A stretch of 10,779 nucleotides of DNA. It comes from JL08 sp965363755 (lineage in GTDB: Bacteria; Pseudomonadota; Alphaproteobacteria; Rhodobacterales; Rhodobacteraceae). Under the pieces are notes generated by a model. That model saw nothing but the letters and a program-made list of their open reading frames with translations, was not told where the DNA came from and did no database searches. Shown one piece after another: positions 6,234 to 10,779 of the stretch (positions within the stretch are counted from its first letter, which is position 1; every line of letters begins with the position of its first letter). The position numbers and the translations under genes were made by a program. Where the stretch lies: assembly GCA_965363755.1 (NCBI GenBank), contig CBDTVL010000132.1:1-10779 (forward strand), in the 5' to 3' direction.

Positions 6234-6687
6234 AGAGTGTCTTTCGTAAAATAGAATAAAGGTGCGACTGCAGTGGCATAGCCAGCCAAACTTCCCCAAA
6301 CGATCAGAATTTTTCCTGGTCGACGTGGCGACAACATTGTGAGCAGCAGCGGGATCAAGGGCGAGAAAACCCCGCCGCCAAACCCCTGCAAAATACGCCC
6401 AGTTATTATGAATTCATAGCTTCCAGCGTAGGCAACGATGGCGGACCCCGTCGCAAAAAACAGTACGCCAGCACCAAAGATTCTTTTTGTGTCGAAGATA
6501 TCGCCAGCCATCCTCCCAGCAACACTCCGAAAGCAACCGAGATGCCATATGAGTTGACTACCCAAGCAAGCTCGCCAATTGACAGGCTAAATTGCTCTTG
6601 GATCGCGGGAAGAAGAAGTGGAACTAGAGTTAGTTCCATCACAAACGCGATGCTCGCGGTGATTGATCCAAATATTGCTCTACGGGA
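6234..6687 (-). pseudogene. MFS transporter remnant, frameshifted and truncated
   Basis: Two leftward frames together give the N-terminal third of a major facilitator transporter. The first frame (about 6687 to 6515) reads AIFGSITASIAFVMELTLVPLLLPAI and then LAWVVNSYGISVAFGVLLGG, which would be TM1 and TM2. Near 6512-6520 the homology moves to another frame with RMAGDIFDTKRIF (motif A loop), then GVLFFATGSAIVAYAG, the motif-B-like GRILQGFGGGVFSPL, and GSLAGYATAVAPL. One missing base at this point explains the shift. No usable start codon lies between the in-frame stop at 6688-6690 and the first membrane segment. The remaining two-thirds of a transporter (about 250 or more residues) is missing: the frame runs into the Sel1 start. 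A TATAAT word sits at 6687-6692 on the minus strand. Confidence 0.85.
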
Positions 6688-6779
6688 TTATACAGACAGT
6701 GACTCAGCCAAGATTAAGTTTGGCCTGTGTGGCGGTATTGTTTATATTCGTCAATTAGATAAGTGAGCTGAGTACCAGA

Positions 6780-7538
6780 TCAACCCTTTGAATCTATTGA
6801 TGTCAGAGACATACTAACTGACGAAACCTGACCTGTGTTTCGAAGAGACTGCACGTCCCTCGCAATCGCATTTTTGATGTCGCTAGCATTCATGCAGACT
6901 AAATATTCTTCATTGGTAACCTGTTGATCTGGCCCAATCCACTTGCCGGGCTCGCAGTGACTGTAGCCATAGCGAAGATGGGCGCCTTTGGCCGCCAGTT
7001 GCTTTGGGACGAAGGCAAAAACAAAGTCGGGTTTCCAAGCTTGATGCAGTATTTCGAAAAGCAAGCGAGACAGGAGACTTGTCGCACCTTGGCTACGTGG
7101 CCCACCTAGTCCGAGTGACGGTAGCCAGAAATCTCCGTGATAGCCAACGGAGCCTGTAACCGATTTGAGCGCTTCCGGGCCCTGAAAGAATGTCAGATCA
7201 GGATCTGGCGTCGTATCGGGTACAATGTACTTATGGCGATGCATATCTAAATGCTTGCCGAGGGAAATGCCGGAAAGGTCCAGCAACCGCACAGCCTGCG
7301 TGTGAACCAATTCATCAGCTTCATTGAAACCGCAAATCCAAAAGCCGTTTGTTTCATCAATAAATGAACTTGCGGTATCGAATATCGGACACAGACCGCC
7401 GCGATCCGCGCATGAGTTCCGATAAGAACGGTAAAGGGAAAAATCATCACCCACCTCGACCCGCATACCCGCGTCTTGAAGTTCTCGGATAATGTCTGAC
7501 ACATTCATGACCATGCCAAAAATAGTACGTGCTGACAT
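6780..7538 (-). CDS. Putative GNAT-fold acetyltransferase-like protein
   Basis: This is a 252-residue cytosolic protein with no signal peptide or membrane helix. The ATG at 7536-7538 has AAGGGG five to six bases upstream. I do not recognise a named family, but the layout resembles a GNAT fold. A strand pair at about 65-86 (GFWICGF, then ELVHTQAVRLLDL) comes before a central strand GSVGYHGDFWL (129-139). Next is a possible acyl-CoA pyrophosphate loop RSQGAT (148-153) leading into helix LLSRLLFEILHQAW, and the strand PDFVFAFVPKQLAAKGAHLRYGY follows at 170-192. LuxI-type autoinducer synthases share this strand order, but their conserved N-terminal residues are not evident. It lies downstream of the winged-helix gene on the same strand, across a 132-bp gap with its own possible control region. 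The fold is an inference; the substrate is unknown. Confidence 0.6.
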   Translation of the reverse strand: MSARTIFGMVMNVSDIIRELQDAGMRVEVGDDFSLYRSYRNSCADRGGLCPIFDTASSFIDETNGFWICGFNEADELVHTQAVRLLDLSGISLGKHLDMHRHKYIVPDTTPDPDLTFFQGPEALKSVTGSVGYHGDFWLPSLGLGGPRSQGATSLLSRLLFEILHQAWKPDFVFAFVPKQLAAKGAHLRYGYSHCEPGKWIGPDQQVTNEEYLVCMNASDIKNAIARDVQSLRNTGQVSSVSMSLTSIDSKG

Positions 7539-7607
7539 CTCTCGCCCCTTGGTCGATCATTTCTAAGTTCGCAACACTATGACGATGCTGCCCAAATAGT
7601 GTACTAC

Positions 7608-7620
7608 TTGTTCGTCACAA
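7608..7620. repeat. Short dyad TTGT-N5-ACAA upstream of the GNAT-like gene
   Basis: A short palindrome lies 70-82 bp upstream of the start codon at 7538, in the 132-bp spacer after the winged-helix gene. It shares TTGT...ACAA ends with the dyads at 8719-8735 and 8811-8831, but the spacings differ. The evidence is weak on its own. Confidence 0.25.
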
Positions 7621-7670
7621 TGTACCAACGTAAAGTACGATGCTTTCCGCGAATGTGGCGGCAAAGTCAC

Positions 7671-8561
7671 TTAGTTGGCGAGATCGGGGAGAGAATCCAT
7701 AACCAGATCCGCGGACAACTGCGGTCGAACGGCCTCTTCCACCGCCTCAATCTCGATCTGCTCTGTAAGTGCGGCAAGAAGGATCAGGCCTGGGGCCCCA
7801 TCGGGAAACACACCACCCAGAAGCAATCTCTGGAAGGTTACAGGCTGGGGCTCGCCGCCATCCTTAGGTAGGTGGGCAAATAGGTGATCGAGGCGAACAC
7901 CGCTTTCGTCGTAAATTCGAGAATAGGCGCCCAAACTAAATTCATTATATTCGTCGCCAACATTGTCGTCACTTATTAGTTTGCCAATCGCGCTCCTCGA
8001 CCAGGTCCAACCAAACCAGCGTGCATATGCCGATTCCTTTCCAACGTGGACAAAAACCCAACCTAACGATCCCTTCCGAAATAGCACCATATAGGGCCGA
8101 ATATCGTCCATCGCTTTATGTTCAATTTGCGTCTCAGCATTTCCCCAAGCAACAAAAGCCTTCTTCATGATTGGCAGGCCCTCGAAAGCAACTTGAGAGA
8201 CCGGGTGTTGTTGAGAGTAGTATACCCTTCCGTCGGTGTCCGTGTACTGAAGTTTCTCCAGCCCACCCGAAGAGTTCTTCTTCAAAGACGATTGTCCCGA
8301 CCATGTATCAAATTGGAGAAGTAAAGATTTTGCACCATCGAGGGACGCTTTGCCAAACGGTGTCTGCTGATATTGCCGATCTGTAACCCAAAATAGCGGT
8401 TCGCCCATGATCCTCTCCAAATCGGTAAGATGACGCCGAACAGTTTGACGGGTCGCTCCAAGTTCCTGACACGTCTTGGAAAGGTTCAAGTTACGACTCA
8501 TGCAGACAAACGCACGCAGCATGGCAACGGTGACGCCACTGGTACTTTTGGTTTGATACAA
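7671..8561 (-). CDS. LysR-like winged-helix regulator with PAS-like C-terminus
   Basis: This is a 296-residue protein. The start is a TTG (8559-8561), preceded on the minus strand by AGGAG with a five-base gap, a better ribosome-binding site than any internal ATG/GTG has. Residues about 11-70 match the LysR-type DNA-binding domain: VAMLRAFVCMSRNLNLSKTC, the recognition helix ATRQTVRRHLTDLERIMG, and wing EPLFWVTDRQYQQTPFG. The remainder is not the LysR substrate-binding (periplasmic-protein-like) domain. Residues about 156-275 instead look PAS-like: strand WVFVHVGKESAYARWFG, GKLISDD, helix AYSRIYDESG, then the FQRLLLGG and PGLILLAAL strands. It is probably the regulator of the downstream GNAT-like gene and perhaps of the divergent small ORF. 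The DNA-binding call is firm; the PAS call is an inference. Confidence 0.78.
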   Translation of the reverse strand: MYQTKSTSGVTVAMLRAFVCMSRNLNLSKTCQELGATRQTVRRHLTDLERIMGEPLFWVTDRQYQQTPFGKASLDGAKSLLLQFDTWSGQSSLKKNSSGGLEKLQYTDTDGRVYYSQQHPVSQVAFEGLPIMKKAFVAWGNAETQIEHKAMDDIRPYMVLFRKGSLGWVFVHVGKESAYARWFGWTWSRSAIGKLISDDNVGDEYNEFSLGAYSRIYDESGVRLDHLFAHLPKDGGEPQPVTFQRLLLGGVFPDGAPGLILLAALTEQIEIEAVEEAVRPQLSADLVMDSLPDLAN

Positions 8562-8718
8562 TTCGACTCCTAAAGATTGGCATCTTATGAATTAATAAAA
8601 TCAATAACGTCTTAGATCAGAACCTTCGCAGACAAGATTGAGGAAAAGAAGGCAACACTGCAGTTTTTCCAAGGATTTTACTTCCGTTTCACGGCGATGC
8701 GACACCCTCATGACACCG

Positions 8719-8735
8719 TTGTTTTCACAAAACAA
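8719..8735. promoter_or_regulatory. Operator-like palindrome TTGTTTTCACAAAACAA
   Basis: A perfect 7-bp inverted repeat around the centre CAC lies midway between the divergent winged-helix gene and the 88-residue ORF. A position about 160 bp upstream of the regulator start and about 130 bp upstream of the small ORF is compatible with a regulator site. No experimental or family motif supports it. Confidence 0.4.
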
Positions 8736-8810
8736 GCTGAGTTAACTAGTCATAACGATCTGATCTTCGCGATCTCCCGATTTCTTATGCTCCCGACAGC
8801 AGAAACCCAA

Positions 8811-8831
8811 TTGTCGACATTTTTTAGACAA
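8811..8831. promoter_or_regulatory. Operator-like dyad TTGTC-N11-GACAA
   Basis: Perfect 5-bp arms separated by 11 bases, total length 21 bp, end 36 bp before the ATG of the 88-residue ORF. LysR-type regulators bind interrupted dyads of similar size, although this is not a strict T-N11-A box. The placement suggests control of the small ORF's promoter. Confidence 0.4.
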
Positions 8832-8867
8832 ATTTATTTGGAACTCTCGGGGGGTATAGGAGTTGCC

Positions 8868-9134
8868 ATGAATTTTACCAGTCTAATTGATCGTTCGCGC
8901 ATGTTGTCCAGTCCACCACCCGGTTCGGTGAATGTCCGTGTAGGGAAGACCGTGGAAGGGCCGGGTGGACGTTGGGTTCCATGCGTAACTGAGATTGCTG
9001 GCGGCGTGTACTATTCCAGTCTGTTTGAGGTTGGACCAGGTCGGAGACAAGTGTGCGCCGCAAACCTTCCCTTACCATGCGCTGATGAGGCGCTTTCGCG
9101 CGCGATTGAACTCGCATCCTCTGCTGCAGCCTAG
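8868..9134 (+). CDS. Small hypothetical protein (88 residues)
   Basis: The ATG at 8868-8870 has GGAG (8859-8862) with a five-base gap, a good ribosome-binding site; this decided the start over the longer frame from 8697. The protein starts MNFTSLIDRSRMLSS and has a Pro/Gly-rich stretch, SPPPGSVNVRVGKTVEGPGG. Then comes a probable beta segment, RWVPCVTEIAGGVYYSSLFEV, and a final amphipathic helix, ADEALSRAIELASSAAA. It has two Cys and no signal peptide or membrane helix. I do not recognise the family. It is divergent from the winged-helix gene and shares its regulatory region. The predicted beta-then-helix layout and clean ribosome-binding site favour a real gene; short length and no known relatives keep confidence moderate. 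Confidence 0.55.
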   Translation: MNFTSLIDRSRMLSSPPPGSVNVRVGKTVEGPGGRWVPCVTEIAGGVYYSSLFEVGPGRRQVCAANLPLPCADEALSRAIELASSAAA

Positions 9135-9163
9135 AAAGCGATGGCTAGATGATCGTTAAGGCG

Positions 9164-9215
9164 AATGCCCTTGCGCGAGTTTGGCATGGGCTTCGGCAGG
9201 AAGCCGCAGGGCATT
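9164..9215. repeat. Long imperfect hairpin 3' of the 88-residue ORF
   Basis: The outer arms AATGCCCT(T)GC and GCAGGGCATT pair with one bulge. The inner arms GGCTTC (9189-9194) and GAAGCC (9200-9205) form a 6-bp stem with loop GGCAG. An unpaired 5' segment of about a dozen bases lies between the two stems on the left side. It begins 30 bp after the small ORF's stop. No T-tract follows. It could be an RNA 3' structure or a mobile-element end remnant. Confidence 0.45.
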
Positions 9216-9573
9216 GCAAATTTAAATGGCAATAGTTGGCATCGCGAACGATTAGATATTTGTTGCTTAGATCCGCCTGACTTGAGCCGTATTATCCGCC
9301 GCTCTTGTTGGCGTGCCGTTTCATTCCAAACGTCCGGCCGATTGTTCAATCTGCTGCCCGCTGTGGAATGGTTGGATAGTTGAAGCTACTTAATCTTGGA
9401 CTACGTCAACACGTTTCCTTCATCCGAGTTAACGTGAAAAATCACCAAATAGACGTTGAGCTTTCAAGCAGGGCGTTGGAAACATCACTTTGGCATTGCA
9501 CTGGTTGCGACGGCGCCTCCAACAAAAAGAGGGAGACGCCATCAGCAATAGGGACCAACTGGGGAAGGTATAT

Positions 9574-9588
9574 GAAGGTCTAACCTTC
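9574..9588. repeat. Perfect small hairpin GAAGGT-CTA-ACCTTC
   Basis: A 6-bp perfect stem with a three-base loop lies in non-coding DNA, with no T-tract. No function can be assigned. Confidence 0.4.
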
Positions 9589-9718
9589 AACCTGTCTAAG
9601 TAGCTGAAATGGCGAAAGTATAGCGGAAAAATACGAAAAATTTGCGTTTAATTTGCCACATTATCGCCACCTTGGCAGACCATGGTCAATCTGCGTACTC
9701 GGGTCACGCTTTGCCATA

Positions 9719-9750
9719 GAGATTCCCTGGATCGAGCAGGGAACTCTCTT
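9719..9750 (+). terminator. Terminator-like hairpin
   Basis: GAGATTCCCTG (9719-9729) pairs with CAGGGAACTCTC (9737-9748) as an 11-bp stem with a single bulged C at 9744 and a seven-base loop. A T-rich but interrupted tail (TTTGGTTT) follows. It may terminate rightward transcription, but no gene is recognised directly upstream. Confidence 0.4.
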
Positions 9751-10035
9751 TGGTTTCACTTTCGGACATTCAGCCCTCAAGTTTAGACTGGCAGCCATCA
9801 TGTCGTCCTGATTTCGCACGGTTATCTATGACAGGTTTTTCCGAGCTTACCAAATCTGGACTTCAAAATGAGAACTTGATAGCCTCAATAGATATTACAA
9901 TAGCTCCACCAAGCGCCGCGATTACCGTCAGAATGTCTGGGACCTCAAAAATTTGTCTCGATCTGTCAGGTGGCGTAAAGTCCAGTCCGTTCTGGGCAAA
10001 TCTCGGATTCCGAACTGGTTCAGCCGTTGGTGTGC

Positions 10036-10175
10036 AATTACTCATTAATTTTACAATATTCTGTACTATTTGTTACTCGTTACTCAACCAACTACTCAGA
10101 TACTCGATACGCTTCAAAACACACACAAACTCGTTACGTTTCAACTGTAGTAGTTGGTACTCGTTACTCACTCGA
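10036..10175. repeat. AT-rich cluster of TACTC / ACTCGTTAC repeats
   Basis: The 12-mer TACTCGTTACTC occurs at 10074-10085 and again at 10158-10169. Related words fill the interval (ATTACTCATT at about 10038, CTACTCAGATACTCGATACG at about 10092, AACTCGTTACG at about 10129, ACTCACTCG at about 10165). An inverted repeat, ACCAACTACT / AGTAGTTGGT (10087-10096 with 10149-10158), brackets the central 52 bases. The frames across it are not convincingly coding. It resembles an iteron-like or decayed repeat block; the function is unknown. Confidence 0.55.
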
Positions 10176-10643
10176 ACACACAACGAGCCTGTTCGATAAA
10201 TGCAATCTGAACCAACGGGCGCTTCTTAACAATTCGTTAGAATTTTAACTTGATAGGGCAATTTTTTATGCGTCATTGGATGATTTATCACCCATTGGTT
10301 CCGCCGGTGTGAGAATACCCCCTAGGTCGCGGACATTAGCAAACACACCAAGAAAGTCTGCTTCGTCCCGCGTTCCCGGATGCATTCTCACATCAGTGCT
10401 TGAGAAGGCCCTTACAGCTTGTCGCAGTGGCCATACGCGCAGCCTCGGGCATGGGGGTAAATCGCCAGCGCGAGTGCTATATGTAGGCCTCTCAGATATT
10501 TGGCCCCCAATTGGCCACTGTCCTTAAGCAGCTGCAGCGAGTTCCTCTATGACCTCCCCGGTTGGCGGTTCTGGAACCTTGGCTGGTGTTTCAGCTCGTT
10601 GCTTCTGTCGGCTACATTTTGTCTATTTTCCACGTGCTCGTAG

Positions 10644-10760
10644 GCTAAGGATTTTGGCGCGGGATTTGCTGCATACAAAGCCGGTGATTATTCGACTGCT
10701 TTACAAGAGTGGAAACCATTGGCAGAAGGCATGGCGGGCGTGTTCTCAGACAAGGTCTAG
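10644..10760 (+). pseudogene. Relic of a Sel1-type secreted protein
   Basis: The 39-codon frame between a TAG at 10641 and a TAG at 10758 begins AKDFGAGFAAYKAGDYSTAL and continues QEWKPLAEG. This is the conserved start of the mature region of Sel1-repeat proteins (compare AAYVTGDYTTALKEFLPLADQG in the intact gene at 5742-6233). After the Glu-Gly the similarity stops, and a stop codon follows instead of Sel1 repeats. There is no start codon or signal peptide in frame. It is too diverged at the DNA level to be a recent copy of the neighbour and lies on the opposite strand. Confidence 0.7.
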
Positions 10761-10779
10761 AAGGCTGAGAACAAGGATG

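Larger units (their letters stand above)
8562..8867. other. Divergent regulatory region
   Basis: This 306-bp region lies between the leftward winged-helix gene and the rightward 88-residue ORF. It is AT-rich near 8580-8610 and contains two dyads (8719-8735 and 8811-8831). I cannot identify a convincing sigma-70 -35/-10 pair for either gene. An in-frame ATG at 8697 would extend the small ORF, but it has no ribosome-binding site. Confidence 0.5.
9135..10643. other. 1.5-kb region with no supportable intact gene
   Basis: Several frames of 60-150 codons are open on both strands, but they lack ribosome-binding sites, overlap each other in antisense and match no family I know. Contents that can be supported are a long imperfect hairpin (9164-9215), a small 6-bp hairpin (9574-9588), a terminator-like hairpin (9719-9750), an AT-rich repeat cluster (10036-10175) and a decayed leftward frame (10266-10622). 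The base composition is visibly more AT-rich between about 10020 and 10270 than in the housekeeping part of the window. Confidence 0.55.

Noticed and set aside
5578..8604. 12-bp direct repeat TAATAAAATCAA at 5578-5589 and 8593-8604 as attachment-site ends
   Set aside because: A few 12-bp matches are expected by chance in 10 kb, more so in AT-rich words; no integrase or longer identity supports it.
9154..9215. Possible integron attC site (GTTAAGG followed by an imperfect palindrome)
   Set aside because: The core GTTRRRY and matching RYYYAAC sites are not both present, and there is no integron integrase or cassette array.
9131..9383. Overlapping 72-codon frames on both strands
   Set aside because: They overlap in antisense, share the hairpin at 9164-9215, and neither has a ribosome-binding site or a known motif.
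9460..9602. Rightward frame ending GKVYEGLTFNLSK as a transposase tail
   Set aside because: It has some protein-like character, but no start, no family match and no terminal inverted repeats nearby.
9863..10045. 60-codon leftward frame with a hydrophobic end (ILTVIAALGGAIVISIEAI)
   Set aside because: One membrane-like segment only, no ribosome-binding site and no recognised family; it is antisense to another open frame, so I could not support it.
9750..10199. 149-codon rightward open frame
   Set aside because: It starts at a TTG without a ribosome-binding site, runs through the repeat cluster, and its composition in the second half (Ser/Thr/Asn-rich repeats) is not protein-like.

Overview
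The window looks like chromosomal DNA from an alphaproteobacterium of the Rhodobacteraceae (Roseobacter-type). Three observations support this: the rpmH-rnpA-yidD order with Rhodobacterales-like protein sequences, a DUF3833 protein, and a TVP38 / FAD-disulfide reductase / histidine kinase cluster. No 16S rRNA or other decisive taxonomic marker is present, so the genus is not resolved.

Region 1 (1-1571) is housekeeping. A DUF3833 gene, cut at its 5' end by the window edge, runs rightward. It converges on a leftward operon rpmH (L34), rnpA (RNase P protein) and yidD (membrane-insertion factor), which has a credible promoter at 1639-1667. The usual next gene, yidC, is not there. A 291-bp spacer holding a 19-bp tandem repeat separates yidD from the DUF3833 gene.

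Region 2 (1871-5571) is a tight rightward cluster. It encodes a TVP38/TMEM64 membrane protein, a class I pyridine nucleotide-disulfide oxidoreductase with a CxxxxC redox site, and a membrane histidine kinase with no response regulator beside it. A tRNA-Arg(ACG) gene with an encoded CCA follows. The 4-bp and 16-bp gaps suggest that the three proteins are co-expressed, perhaps in a redox or envelope stress function (inference).

Region 3 (5572-9134) is accessory in character and begins immediately 3' of the tRNA. It holds a structured spacer ending in a strong intrinsic terminator, a secreted Sel1-repeat protein, and a frameshifted, truncated MFS transporter remnant. Next comes a leftward pair: an N-terminal LysR-like winged-helix protein whose C-terminal half looks PAS-like rather than LysR-like, followed by a protein with GNAT-fold features. 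Divergent from this pair is a small 88-residue ORF of unknown function. The pair is the best candidate for an uncharacterised system.

Region 4 (9135-10779) has no convincing intact gene. It contains hairpins, a terminator-like element, an AT-rich cluster of TACTC/ACTCGTTAC repeats, some decayed open frames, and a 39-codon relic of a second Sel1-type protein at the right end. It reads as decayed accessory DNA.
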